DNA from: Corynebacterium glaucum
GTDB taxonomy: Bacteria; Actinomycetota; Actinomycetes; Mycobacteriales; Mycobacteriaceae
Direction: 5' to 3'
Assembly: GCF_002287505.1 (NCBI RefSeq)
Contig: NZ_CP019688.1
Span: 2,344,674 to 2,408,673, forward strand
DNA length: 64,000 nt
The translations under genes were made by a program, and so were the position numbers. Of this stretch, positions 1 to 8,637 are shown one piece after another (positions within the stretch are counted from its first letter, which is position 1; every line of letters starts with the position of its first letter). The notes under the pieces were generated by a model. That model was not told the origin of the DNA. It saw nothing but the letters and a program-made list of their open reading frames with translations, and ran no database searches.

Positions 1-603
1 GGAGGTGTACTGCAGGAAAGACACGTCCTGCGAGGTATCCACCCCTGCCTCGACCTCGATCGGCTGCCAGGTCTCCGCGAGCGAATCCGGCAGGGAGTCC
101 ACCGCGAGGATGCGGGGGCGTTCCGCAGCGGGCAGATCGGCGAAGAACGCGCGCACCGCAGGGGCGTCCTGGGTATTGGTGAGCACCGTCTTCGCACCGG
201 AATCGGCGAGGACGGCGCGCAGGTGGTCTTCGTGGCCCGGCTCGTTCGGGTCGTAGAGCGGGATCGGCACCTGGCCGGAGTACATCGCGCCCATGAAGCC
301 GAAGATGTACTCGGGCGAGTTGCCGGCAAGGATGGCCACACGGTCGCCCGGCTGCCCCACCTGCATCAGCCGCGCGGAGACGGCCTTGATGCGCGTGTTC
401 ACCTCGCGGCGGGTGTAGTCGGTGGCTTCGCCCTCGGTGTCCTGGGAGTAGTCCCAGAAGCGGATGTTGACCGCGTCGGCCTGTCCCATCTGGACGGCGC
501 CCATGAAGAGAATTTCGTTGAGCGCCGGGATCGTGAAGTTCGGCGGGAGGACGATGTCTCCGTCCTCGTTGATGAACCGCTTGATGATGACTTCGAGATC
601 CAT
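1..603 (-). CDS. fadD32: FadD32 long-chain fatty acyl-AMP ligase, N-terminal part (truncated by window edge)
   Basis: The first 201 codons are present; the gene runs off the left edge. FadD32 activates the meromycolic chain as acyl-adenylate and loads it onto Pks13 for mycolate condensation. The protein starts MDLEVIIKRFINEDGDIVLP and continues with an acyl/AMP-ligase N-terminal domain (GDRVAILAGNSPEYIFGFMGAMYSG, then VPIPLYDPNEPGHE). The ATP-binding motifs lie outside the window. The ATG follows GGAGCCCC. The identification rests on sequence and on the upstream order cutinase-like protein, small lipoprotein, mycolyltransferases, aftB, ubiA, which matches the Rv3801c to Rv3809c locus; pks13 and accD4 are expected beyond the edge. 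Confidence 0.9.
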   Translation of the reverse strand, partial: MDLEVIIKRFINEDGDIVLPPNFTIPALNEILFMGAVQMGQADAVNIRFWDYSQDTEGEATDYTRREVNTRIKAVSARLMQVGQPGDRVAILAGNSPEYIFGFMGAMYSGQVPIPLYDPNEPGHEDHLRAVLADSGAKTVLTNTQDAPAVRAFFADLPAAERPRILAVDSLPDSLAETWQPIEVEAGVDTSQDVSFLQYTS

Positions 604-644
604 GGGGCTCCTTCGCTAGTCCCTAAATAAGTGCGAGTAAATAG

Positions 645-1613
645 TTAGTTCGACTGAACTTCCAAGGTGTCGATGCTAGTCCGCGCCCAATCTACCGTCC
701 ATTGCGACGCGGTCGTTCCGGGAATGACGTCCGGGTTCGTGGCGTACATCGCGTGATTGCCGTTGGCCAGGAGCAGGTCTGCCGCCCGGTCGAAGGCGTT
801 TTTGATCGCAAGCGGCGCATCGCACACGGAGTCGTTCGGTGCGCAAATTTCAAACGCGCGGTCTGCCACCGCTCCGAATTTGCCGGGGCGCGGGCCGGTC
901 ATGGTCGCACCCGGGGTCGCCATATCGACCACGCGCTGCAGCGGCTGCAGCGTGATTTCGGCGCCCTGGCCAGAAAGTTCCGCGCCAGGGTGCACGCCCA
1001 CACCGTTCTCGCGGCGCCCGTCCGCGATCATCACTGCGCCGAGCAAACGATCTGGCGGGATTGCGCCCGAGTTGGTGCCGATCGCGTCCGCCGCGTCGCC
1101 CACAATCACGGCACCCTGGGAGAAACCGGCAATGATGAACTTCGTGGAGTGGCACTGCTCGGCCACGTAAGCAAGCTCGCCGTTGAGCTTCGCCAATCCT
1201 TCCGCGCGCGAGTCGTCATAGGTCATCTCCTCGCGCCCGTGGGCGGTCTGGATGTTCCGGAACTGCGCGGTGTACGGCACGGTGAATACGCGCACGTGCC
1301 CGATGTCGTAGGCCTCCTGCAGCGGCTGCGTAATCGAAAGCATGAAGCTGTACGGGTTGGCCTGCGGGTTGAAGGGGTCGTCGTCAGCCGAGGACTCCCA
1401 GGTGCCGGGCACGGAGACGAACTCCACCGCAGGGCACCACTCGGGTTCCTGTGGGGTGGGAGGGGCAGGCTCGGCTTCGGTGGTTTCTGTGGGTTCGAGC
1501 GGCGGGATCGGTTCGCCGTTTCGCCACTGGAAAATGCCCAGGCCGATAAGGGCGACAACAAGGATTACACCCGCAACGACAAAGACGTTGCGGGTGGCAC
1601 TACGTTCACGCAC
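645..1613 (-). CDS. Cutinase-like serine hydrolase (Rv3802c type)
   Basis: A 322-residue envelope hydrolase with an N-terminal membrane anchor (about residues 9-28), a Pro/Glu/Thr-rich stretch (35-58) and a cutinase-type alpha/beta hydrolase domain. The nucleophile is Ser165 in GFSQG; Asp261 (APNDSVCD) and His287 (GNHAMY) fit the rest of the triad, and cysteines 60, 154, 257 and 264 are placed for disulfides. In mycobacteria the gene at this place (Rv3802c) encodes a phospholipase/thioesterase linked to mycolate metabolism; the same role here is inferred. The start is GTG behind AGGAACCACACC. It lies 20 nt after the lipoprotein gene and 41 nt before fadD32, in one transcription direction. Confidence 0.85.
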   Translation of the reverse strand: MRERSATRNVFVVAGVILVVALIGLGIFQWRNGEPIPPLEPTETTEAEPAPPTPQEPEWCPAVEFVSVPGTWESSADDDPFNPQANPYSFMLSITQPLQEAYDIGHVRVFTVPYTAQFRNIQTAHGREEMTYDDSRAEGLAKLNGELAYVAEQCHSTKFIIAGFSQGAVIVGDAADAIGTNSGAIPPDRLLGAVMIADGRRENGVGVHPGAELSGQGAEITLQPLQRVVDMATPGATMTGPRPGKFGAVADRAFEICAPNDSVCDAPLAIKNAFDRAADLLLANGNHAMYATNPDVIPGTTASQWTVDWARTSIDTLEVQSN

Positions 1614-1633
1614 GGTGTGGTTCCTAGTGGTTC

Positions 1634-2116
1634 CTAGCAGAGGTTGGCGCGAGCGGCGTCGGTCACCAGCTGCCCAACCGCCTCCGGAGTCATGTCCGTG
1701 CGGCGTTGCTCGACAAGCTGACCGGCCACCACATCGCGGGTGATGGTCTCATCCGAGCACACACTATGCCCCGTCACTGTGAGTTCATCCTCAACTCCCT
1801 CGACGTTCACCCCGTTTTCTCTGAGCTGGTTCAGATAGCCCGTTTCCTCGGCGGTGAAGGGGTCCGCCTGCTCGGGCACCGAGTCAAGCTCGCGGGCAGG
1901 CTGGTCCACCGGACCGGCGGGGGCCGCAGGTTGCCGAGTCGAGGTTTGGGTCACCGTCGCAGTGCTCGAGGAGCTTTCGCTTGACGACGCAGCAGTTGCC
2001 ACCGTCGTCGACGTTTCTGTGCTGTCCTCGGAATCGACGGTCGCCGAACCGCCGCAGGCGGTGAGGGTGAACGCGGCTGCCAGCGTGGCCGTCGTTAAGC
2101 AAAGTGCTCTTTTCAT
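1634..2116 (-). CDS. Small secreted lipoprotein, DUF732-like
   Basis: A 160-residue protein with a lipoprotein signal peptide: MKR, a hydrophobic core, then LTAC with lipidation Cys21 followed by GGS. A Ser/Thr-rich linker (about 25-70) precedes a small domain (about 85-160) with two cysteines, VCSDE and the terminal NLC, resembling the DUF732 fold of mycobacterial secreted proteins. The start codon overlaps the stop of the upstream mycolyltransferase by 4 nt (ATGA), so the two are translationally coupled. Genes of this size and type sit here in other corynebacteria. The function is unknown. Confidence 0.7.
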   Translation of the reverse strand: MKRALCLTTATLAAAFTLTACGGSATVDSEDSTETSTTVATAASSSESSSSTATVTQTSTRQPAAPAGPVDQPARELDSVPEQADPFTAEETGYLNQLRENGVNVEGVEDELTVTGHSVCSDETITRDVVAGQLVEQRRTDMTPEAVGQLVTDAARANLC

Positions 2117-4065
2117 CGCTTCTTCTCAACAACCTTGCCGTTGACCTGGCTGAGGGTGCCGTTCTGGAAGTCGATGGTGAGGCCGCCAGCCGGGATTTCC
2201 TTCATGTCGGAGGTCGGCCAGCCGAGCTTGCCTTGCTCGTAGCCCTGCTTGCCCCACTCGTTGAAGATGTCACCGTAGAAGATCACGCGGGCGCCGGACT
2301 GCGGCGACCAGTAGATGTTGCCGCGGTCGAACTCCTGGAAGAAGCCGCCGTTGACCTTCTTCTCGTTGGACTTCGGGAAGCCCAGGCCGGAGGTGGCAGT
2401 GCCGACCTCGCCGTACTTCTTACCGATCTCGCCGAAGACCATGTAGTGGGAGGTCTTGCCGTCCTGCTCCGGGTTGCGGGTGAGGTAGCCATTCTCAAAC
2501 TGCTGGACGTATCCCTTGCCAACCTGGGTCGCCTCGGCCACCGGGTAGCCCAGCGGTCCGGTCTCGTAGCCGGCTTCGCCCCACGCCTTCATCATGTCGC
2601 CCGGGATGGCGTACGCGCCGTTCTGCGGGGTCCAGTAGATGGAGCCGTGTTCGAAGTGGACGAAGCGGCCGCGGCCGTCCGGGGTCTTGGTCTCGCCCGT
2701 GGTTGGGAAGCCGAGCCAGCCGGACGGGCCGCCGAGCCCGTTGTACTTGGCCAAGATCGCACCGAAGATGGCGTGGGCTCCGGTGTCCGGGGACCAGAAT
2801 GCGGTGCCGCCGCGGAAGTCCTGTGCGCGACCCTTGCCGTTTTCACCGGTGACGTACTCGTCGTTCACGCAGGATCCGATGACGCCGGACTTGGTGGCCT
2901 CGGCGATCAGACCGATCGGGGTGCACTGCGCGCCGCGGTCCGCCTCGGGAACGTTGAGCGCGTTCGCGATGTACGGCCACGCCTGGGCCATCTCGAACTG
3001 CCAGTACTCCCAGGAGTGCACGCCAGACGGGCGGAAGCGCACGACCGGCTTGACGTTGGTGCGGCTTGCGTAGTCCACGAACGTCTGGGTGGACATGCGG
3101 GAGATGACCTCCAGACCCTTGCCTGCGTAGTTCGCAGCGCCCTTGGCCACGGAGTCGGGGTTGCCGTAGTCGTCGCGGCCGGAACCTGCGGAGACGTACA
3201 CGGTCATGCCCTCGAGGTTCTCGATACCGGTCTTCGGGTCGTGGTCGATCCAGCCCTGGGAGCCCTGCGGACCCCACATCGCGTCAGAGTTGTAGCCGCC
3301 GGCGTCCAGCTGCGCTGCCTTGATGGCGGTGGGCATGCCGGTGGTCGTGGTATCCAGGTAGCCGGAGAAGGAACCGACAAAGTTGAACAGGTGCGGGTTG
3401 CGCTCAGCCAGGTTGACCGCGGCGGTACCGCCCATGGACAGGCCGACGACGGCGCGCTTGCCGTTGGAGCGGAACTCGTTGCTCATGATTGGGACCAGCT
3501 CCTTGGTCAGGAACGTCTCCCACTTGTAGTGCTTGCCGTTGTCCGGACGCTGCCAGTCAGCGTAGAAGGAGGACTCGCCGCCGACCGGAAGGATGACGTT
3601 GACGTTTTTGTCGGCGTAGAACTGCTCGATGTTGGTCTCGATAGTCCAGCCGTTCTCGTCGTCGCGGGCGCGCAGGCCGTCAAGCGCCCACACCTCCGGG
3701 AATTTCGCGTTCGGGTTGGAGTGCCAGTCGCGAGCCAGCAAGATCTGCACCTGGATGAGCTCCTGCGGCATCGCCGCAGACTTGATAAACACCGCCACGC
3801 GACGGTTGGTCAGCCACTCAATGCGGTCAACTTCAACCCCGGCCGGCAGGCCCGGAACTTCGACATCGCGGTCCACCTCGATCGGGGTGCGCTGTGGCGG
3901 ATCCGAAGGGCGGATCGCGTCCGAGAAGCCGCGGTTGGAGCTCAGGTTGCTAGACAGGTCCGGCGACTGTGCATTAGCAACCTGCGCCGGTGCCAGGCCA
4001 GCGGCCAAGACCGTCATGGAGGAGATGGCTGCCAACAACAGCTTCTGGTTACGGGATTCACGCAT
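2113..4065 (-). CDS. cop1: Mycolyltransferase with C-terminal LGFP repeats (Cop1/PS1 type)
   Basis: A secreted 650-residue trehalose/arabinogalactan mycolyltransferase. It has a signal peptide, an antigen-85-like esterase domain (about 60-385) with nucleophile Ser210 in GLSMG and His350 in SGVHSWEYW, then four LGFP repeats (LGFPTTG, LGYPVAE, LGFPKSN, LGWPTSD) thought to tether the enzyme to the cell wall. This layout is that of corynebacterial Cop1 (PS1). I chose the ATG at 4065 because AAAGG lies 9 nt upstream and the residues after it form a signal peptide; the frame could extend to 4083 or 4107 without a better ribosome site. A perfect 12-bp inverted repeat lies 82 nt upstream. Confidence 0.92.
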   Translation of the reverse strand: MRESRNQKLLLAAISSMTVLAAGLAPAQVANAQSPDLSSNLSSNRGFSDAIRPSDPPQRTPIEVDRDVEVPGLPAGVEVDRIEWLTNRRVAVFIKSAAMPQELIQVQILLARDWHSNPNAKFPEVWALDGLRARDDENGWTIETNIEQFYADKNVNVILPVGGESSFYADWQRPDNGKHYKWETFLTKELVPIMSNEFRSNGKRAVVGLSMGGTAAVNLAERNPHLFNFVGSFSGYLDTTTTGMPTAIKAAQLDAGGYNSDAMWGPQGSQGWIDHDPKTGIENLEGMTVYVSAGSGRDDYGNPDSVAKGAANYAGKGLEVISRMSTQTFVDYASRTNVKPVVRFRPSGVHSWEYWQFEMAQAWPYIANALNVPEADRGAQCTPIGLIAEATKSGVIGSCVNDEYVTGENGKGRAQDFRGGTAFWSPDTGAHAIFGAILAKYNGLGGPSGWLGFPTTGETKTPDGRGRFVHFEHGSIYWTPQNGAYAIPGDMMKAWGEAGYETGPLGYPVAEATQVGKGYVQQFENGYLTRNPEQDGKTSHYMVFGEIGKKYGEVGTATSGLGFPKSNEKKVNGGFFQEFDRGNIYWSPQSGARVIFYGDIFNEWGKQGYEQGKLGWPTSDMKEIPAGGLTIDFQNGTLSQVNGKVVEKKR

Positions 4066-4146
4066 TGCAATCAGCCTTTTCATGAAGTTGATCGGAGGGG
4101 CGGGCATTCAGCCCAAAGGTTAAGTTTCGCTTGAGACTTTAGTCGC

Positions 4147-4192
4147 CTGACACGCCGGTGATTTTTGAGGTGATTTGTACCCGGCGTGTCAG
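4147..4192. repeat. Perfect 12-bp inverted repeat between the two mycolyltransferase genes
   Basis: CTGACACGCCGG at 4147-4158 is repeated as its exact reverse complement at 4181-4192, with a 22-nt A/T-rich spacer. It begins 20 nt after the stop of the upstream mycolyltransferase and lies 82 nt before cop1. No T-run follows the stem on the transcribed strand, so it is not a canonical intrinsic terminator. It may be a weak terminator, an attenuator or an operator. Confidence 0.7.
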
Positions 4193-4211
4193 ATGTGAAA
4201 GTTGTGGCAAT

Positions 4212-5222
4212 TTACCAGGCGTTCATCACGTCAAGGATGCGCGACTTGGTGCGGTGCAACTCTGCATCCCACTGGCTGAAGTTGTGCAGGCCAGTCGGGG
4301 TGGTGACGGCGGTGTGCTCAACACCAGATGCTCGCGCCTTCGCGGACCACAGCTGGGTAGTGAAGTTGGAGATCACTTCAAGCGCCATACCGGCCGCGCG
4401 GTGCTCCGGAAGGTAGCGCTCATCCACCGGGCCTGGGGTGCCGCTGCCGGCGGAGACGTAGACGTCCTTTCCGCGCAGGTTGCCCATGTTCAGGAACGGG
4501 TCGTTCTCGTAGCGGCGCGGGTTCAGGATGGAGCCCCACATCGCGTTGAGGTTGTACAGGCCGCCGTCAAGCAGCGCGAGGCGCAACGCGGTCTGGCCGC
4601 CCGGAATCGTGGTGGTGAGGTAACCGGAGTAGGACAGGACCTGGCGGAACTGGTTCGGGTGCAGCGCCGCGAGGTTCAGCGCCGCGGTACCGCCCATGGA
4701 GATGCCGAGGATGGAGTTGTTCGTCGGCGAGACACCGAAGTGCTGTTGCAAGTACGGCGGCAGCTCCTGGGACAGGAACGTGTCCCACTTGTAGGTCACC
4801 GGGTGGTTGAAGTCGTACGTCGCCGGCGCGTTCCAGTCGGTATAGAACGAGGACTGGCCACCCACCGGCATCACCAGGGTGATGTTGCTGTCCACGAACG
4901 TTGCGGCGGCATTGGTGTCCACCAACCAGGCGTTTGACCACTCGGTCGCACGCAGGCCGTCGAGCATGTACAGGCCGGCGTTGCCGCCGCGCTGAGCCGG
5001 CTGAATCTGGACGGTGATGTGGCGGTCCATGGAAGGCGACCACACCGTGCAACGCTGCACCCAGAATCCAACCCCGTCCCACTCACAGCTGCCAGTGGAG
5101 TCGGGGCGCAGCCAGTCGCGATTCGCTGCCTGCGCCTGGGGTGCCGCCGCGATGCCGCCAATCATGGTGAATAGCGCTACGAGCAGGGCAATCAGGCCGC
5201 GGCGCTTGTGGGTTGTCTGCAT
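4212..5222 (-). CDS. cmt: Trehalose corynomycolyltransferase (antigen 85 family)
   Basis: A 336-residue secreted mycolyltransferase. The signal peptide ends near AAPQAQA (about 26-32). The esterase-D/Ag85 domain follows, with Ser175 in GISMG, Glu282 in LEVISNFTTQ and His313 in GLHNFSQW as the likely triad. It moves mycoloyl groups between trehalose monomycolate, trehalose dimycolate and arabinogalactan. It lacks the LGFP tail of its neighbour. The ATG has a strong AAGGAG site 8 nt upstream. Which numbered Cmt paralogue it matches cannot be settled without an alignment. Confidence 0.9.
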   Translation of the reverse strand: MQTTHKRRGLIALLVALFTMIGGIAAAPQAQAANRDWLRPDSTGSCEWDGVGFWVQRCTVWSPSMDRHITVQIQPAQRGGNAGLYMLDGLRATEWSNAWLVDTNAAATFVDSNITLVMPVGGQSSFYTDWNAPATYDFNHPVTYKWDTFLSQELPPYLQQHFGVSPTNNSILGISMGGTAALNLAALHPNQFRQVLSYSGYLTTTIPGGQTALRLALLDGGLYNLNAMWGSILNPRRYENDPFLNMGNLRGKDVYVSAGSGTPGPVDERYLPEHRAAGMALEVISNFTTQLWSAKARASGVEHTAVTTPTGLHNFSQWDAELHRTKSRILDVMNAW

Positions 5223-5298
5223 ACGGAAACTCCTTCTTTACCTGCCCTATCGGGCGGATGTTACCGTAACGTTACCAATCCCCACCGTGTCGGGCCAG

Positions 5299-7110
5299 TT
5301 AGTCCACAGGCCAGGCAATACGCGGACTAAGGTCCTTCCCAGGGTCACGGCCATCGCGGATCTCCCTGACGGTGGCGGGGTCGAGGTACACAGAGGGGTC
5401 GTCGTCAAGCGAAAGTGTGCGACCTTTGCCCAGCGAGTACCTGAAGTTTGCCTTGAACCGCTCCCAGCTCATCGGCTCGCGGGAGGTGGCGAGCAACTCC
5501 GCAATCTCTTCGCTGCGCAGGGCAGCGCGGGCTTCTTTGGCGGTTTCGATGTCGAACCAGTCGGGGAGATCATCCAGGTCAACGGCGGAATCGGCGACCT
5601 GCCACTCCTGCGAGAGCTGCTTGTCGTGGCCGATACGGCCGTCTTCCATGCGCGGCATGCGCGCCGCAAGCGGTGTGGACAGTCCGACGGTGTCCAGGAT
5701 GCGCACGTCCAGCGGGGCGTTCATGCTGGTCATGCCCAAGTTGATCCAGTATGCCGTGAGCGGCAGGTCCTGCAGGTCCGAGGGACCCTCGAAGCGCTCG
5801 CGCGGGTACCAACGGAACTGCTCCCCGTCGTCGTAGTCGATGCCGATGGCGATCTGCGCGGCGTTATTTTCTCGCGCTTCCGGCAGCTCCTGGTCCCAGC
5901 CACGCATCATCGGCATGGCCAGGAAGTCCTCGGCGTACATTGGCGCGTCGCCAGGTTCGCGGCCGAGCGCAGTGGTCCAGAAATCGCGCTCGTCGACAAT
6001 GTTCAGCTCTTGGTCTTCGTACTGGTAGGCGTGCTCATCGGTGGGGTTTGAGTGCACCACAATCACACCCGCCCACACCACAATCGCGGCGGTAATCGCC
6101 GCGGTGACGCGCGTCAGCGGCACCGCCATCACCGGCAGCAGCAGCGCGAACAGCGGCAGCAAAAGCATGCGGCCGTGCATGAAGTCGCCGCCCACTCGCA
6201 GCACGTACAGCACGTGGGCGAGTGCACATCCGGTGGTCAAAAGAACAATTGCTAATCGACGCCCCCTCGCACCCCCCACGAGCACCACACCCGTGATCAA
6301 CGCTGCGGCCACCGGAAGGTAGAGCCAGTAGAAGCCTGCGAAGTTCCAGAGGTAGCTGAGGCCTTGCGACCACTCCGAATCCGAAGCGGACTTGGCCACC
6401 GCCGTGTGCGGGGTGATCAGCCCGTAATAGCCCATGCGGAAGATCTGGTACGCCGCCGGGACCGGGAGCGCGGCGAGCAGAATGCCGGGGGTCTTGCGGA
6501 AGCTGGTGGCAATGAGCACGATGCCGGTCACGCCACCGTAGAGCGCGAGCTCTGGGCGCACGAGCCAAGACAGGCCGCACCAGAAGGCGAGGAAGTACCC
6601 CACCGAAGGGATCGCGCGACGCGCGGGCGTCGCCCACGTGACCAAAAGCGCCCACCAGACCGCGAACCAAAGCAGCGCCAGGCCCCACTCCAGGCCGGAG
6701 GTGGCGAAGTCGCGCGCCGGCGGCAGGGCAAGGTAGATGATCACGCCGAACGGGATGACCGCTACGGTCTGCTGGGCGCTCAGCTGCCAGTACCGTCCCG
6801 TGGCGTGGGTGGCCGACGCCGCGGCGACGACCGTGAATGTGAGCGCCAGCCACGTCGCAATGTCTTCCAGGCGCGCATCCGTCACCCAGGCAACTGCCGT
6901 GATCAGGTACTGCCAGAGCGTGGAGGTGTTTGCCTCGACGCGCTCGCCGACGTTGAACACTGGGCCGTTGCCGGCGAGCAGGTTGCGCACTGTGCGCAGG
7001 ACGATCAGCCCGTCGTCGGACATCCACCGTCGCGTCCACCCGCCCCAAAATGCGAACACGCCTGCCACAAGCGTTGTAGCAAGCAGTGAGAGGCGGGCGT
7101 GTCTGTGCAT
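5299..7110 (-). CDS. aftB: Terminal beta-(1->2)-arabinofuranosyltransferase AftB
   Basis: A polytopic GT-C glycosyltransferase (603 residues) that adds the terminal beta-1,2-linked arabinofuranose of arabinogalactan from decaprenylphosphoryl arabinose; these residues carry the mycolates. About ten membrane helices fill the first two thirds. The first periplasmic loop has the GT-C acidic motif WMSDDG, followed by GERVEANTSTLWQY, and a long soluble C-terminal domain follows. I chose ATG 7110, 14 nt after the ubiA stop; a GTG at 7179 would lie inside ubiA. No clear Shine-Dalgarno is visible, so translational coupling is likely. Placement next to ubiA matches Rv3805c-Rv3806c. Confidence 0.9.
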   Translation of the reverse strand: MHRHARLSLLATTLVAGVFAFWGGWTRRWMSDDGLIVLRTVRNLLAGNGPVFNVGERVEANTSTLWQYLITAVAWVTDARLEDIATWLALTFTVVAAASATHATGRYWQLSAQQTVAVIPFGVIIYLALPPARDFATSGLEWGLALLWFAVWWALLVTWATPARRAIPSVGYFLAFWCGLSWLVRPELALYGGVTGIVLIATSFRKTPGILLAALPVPAAYQIFRMGYYGLITPHTAVAKSASDSEWSQGLSYLWNFAGFYWLYLPVAAALITGVVLVGGARGRRLAIVLLTTGCALAHVLYVLRVGGDFMHGRMLLLPLFALLLPVMAVPLTRVTAAITAAIVVWAGVIVVHSNPTDEHAYQYEDQELNIVDERDFWTTALGREPGDAPMYAEDFLAMPMMRGWDQELPEARENNAAQIAIGIDYDDGEQFRWYPRERFEGPSDLQDLPLTAYWINLGMTSMNAPLDVRILDTVGLSTPLAARMPRMEDGRIGHDKQLSQEWQVADSAVDLDDLPDWFDIETAKEARAALRSEEIAELLATSREPMSWERFKANFRYSLGKGRTLSLDDDPSVYLDPATVREIRDGRDPGKDLSPRIAWPVD

Positions 7111-7124
7111 CAATGGGATTCTAG

Positions 7125-8135
7125 TTACCCGGAAACGGCGGGCACGATGTAGACGGCCATAGCGATGCAGAACAGCCACGCGACAGCGAGAAGTTGCAGG
7201 ACGCGGTCTTCCAACGCGATCTCATCCGGGGCGCCGCCGCGGCCGCCGTCGACCTCAGCGGCGTAACGCAGGATCGCGATGACGAACGGCACCATGGAGA
7301 TCTGGTACCAGATCGCGGCGTTGCCAGACACGGCGTCGGAAAGCTCAAAGCCCCAAAGTGCGTAGAAAATCACCACCGCGGTGGCGGAGACCGTCCAGAC
7401 AAAGCGCAGGTAAGTGCCGGTGTATCCCTCGAGCGCCTTGCGAATTTTCGCGCCAGTCTGCTCCGCAAGGATCAGCTCCGCGTAGCGCTTGCCAGAGGCC
7501 ATGAACAGCGAGCCGAACGCCGCGACCAGTAGGAACCACTGGGAGAGCTCGATGCCCGCTGCCACACCACCGGCCATCGTGCGCAGCATGAAGCCGGAGG
7601 ACACCAGCGCGATGTCGATCACCGGGATGTGCTTCCAGCCGAAGCAGTACCCCAGCTGCAGCGCGATGTACACGCCGATGACCAGCGCCAACGAGGTGCC
7701 GTCGGTAGCCACCAACGAAAGGCCGATTGCGGCGACGATGAGGATGACCGCCATCGCGTACGCCAGGTTGATCGGCAGCATGCCGGAGGCGATCGGGCGG
7801 AATTTCTTGGTCGGGTGCTGGCGGTCAGATTCCACATCGCGGGCGTCGTTGATCAGGTAGATCGAGGACGCGCCGAAGCAGAACACGACGAACGCAATGA
7901 GGATGTCAATCGCGGTGCGGCTGGTAAACGCCTCCAGGCCCGCGGCCAGCGGCGCCGCGAGGACCAGGACGTTTTTGACCCACTGCTTCGGGCGGAGACC
8001 CTTGATCATCGCGTCCGGCAGGTTCTTCGGCGGGTTCTTCTTCATCACCACGTCGACGCCGGCGGTGTGCGGCTCGGGACGCAGCAGCGGTTCTTTCACT
8101 GGCTCATTAACTGGCTCATTAACTGGCTGAGTCAT
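7125..8135 (-). CDS. ubiA: Decaprenyl-phosphate phosphoribosyltransferase (DPPR synthase, UbiA family)
   Basis: A 336-residue membrane prenyltransferase that joins phosphoribosyl pyrophosphate to decaprenyl phosphate, the first step towards the arabinose donor DPA. The Asp-rich motif NDARDVESDRQHPTKKFRP and about nine helices are typical. The soluble N-terminus has a short repeat (PVNEPVNEPVKEP) encoded by two 12-bp repeats at 8101-8124. ATG 8135 lies one base after the PAP2 stop (TAGCATG), with GGAAAGG about 10 nt upstream, so the genes are coupled. The frame is open to 8201 without a good start. Confidence 0.92.
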   Translation of the reverse strand: MTQPVNEPVNEPVKEPLLRPEPHTAGVDVVMKKNPPKNLPDAMIKGLRPKQWVKNVLVLAAPLAAGLEAFTSRTAIDILIAFVVFCFGASSIYLINDARDVESDRQHPTKKFRPIASGMLPINLAYAMAVILIVAAIGLSLVATDGTSLALVIGVYIALQLGYCFGWKHIPVIDIALVSSGFMLRTMAGGVAAGIELSQWFLLVAAFGSLFMASGKRYAELILAEQTGAKIRKALEGYTGTYLRFVWTVSATAVVIFYALWGFELSDAVSGNAAIWYQISMVPFVIAILRYAAEVDGGRGGAPDEIALEDRVLQLLAVAWLFCIAMAVYIVPAVSG

Positions 8136-8136
8136 G

Positions 8137-8637
8137 CTAGATCCGCCTTTCCGCCTCAATCGCAAGCTTGGCAATAGCCGCGCCGAGCGCCGCACCGGCA
8201 AGCGTGTCGGTCGGGTAGTGCACGCCGAGCACGTTACGGGAGGCCATCATCACCGGAACGAGCGCGTAGGGCCACTTCGACCCGGTGATGTCGTGCAGGT
8301 GGACGGCCGCTGCCGCGGTGTTCGTCGCGTGCGAAGAAGGGAAACTCAGCTTCGACGGGGTGCGCACACCAACCGTGATCCGCTCATCGTCCGGTCGGGG
8401 TCGGCGCACCACACGCTTCAGCACCACAGATGCCGCGTGCGCCACAAAGGTCCCAGCCCCCAGGGCAAGCCACTTCCTGCGCCTTTGCTTATCGACGATT
8501 GCGCCCACCGCAGCAACGCCCACCCAGCCCAAATCGTGTTCCCCGAAGTGGCTAAGCGTGCGGGCTGTCTTGACCGTCGCCGGCGCGTAGATGACATCCT
8601 GCAGCTGGACGAGGAAGTCTGCTTCTTTACTGCTCAT
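8137..8637 (-). CDS. PAP2-family phosphatase (Rv3807c-type, DPPR phosphatase candidate)
   Basis: A 166-residue membrane phosphatase with the complete PAP2 signature: KRVVRRPRP (KX6RP), PSSHATN (PSGH-like) and SRNVLGVHYPTD (SRX5HX3D). Its place between ubiA and glfT2 matches Rv3807c, proposed to dephosphorylate decaprenylphosphoryl-5-phosphoribose. Its start overlaps the glfT2 stop by 11 nt and its stop lies one base before the ubiA ATG, so the three genes form a tight operon. A copy of the dispersed 11-mer is at 8487-8497. Confidence 0.88.
   Translation of the reverse strand: MSSKEADFLVQLQDVIYAPATVKTARTLSHFGEHDLGWVGVAAVGAIVDKQRRRKWLALGAGTFVAHAASVVLKRVVRRPRPDDERITVGVRTPSKLSFPSSHATNTAAAAVHLHDITGSKWPYALVPVMMASRNVLGVHYPTDTLAGAALGAAIAKLAIEAERRI

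Noticed and set aside
2104..4134. Long plus-strand open frame opposite cop1, and similar long frames opposite other genes (for example 15374-17392, 43953-45848, 57061-58428)
   Set aside because: They mirror strongly supported genes on the other strand and are produced by high GC at third codon positions; none shows recognisable domains or a ribosome site.
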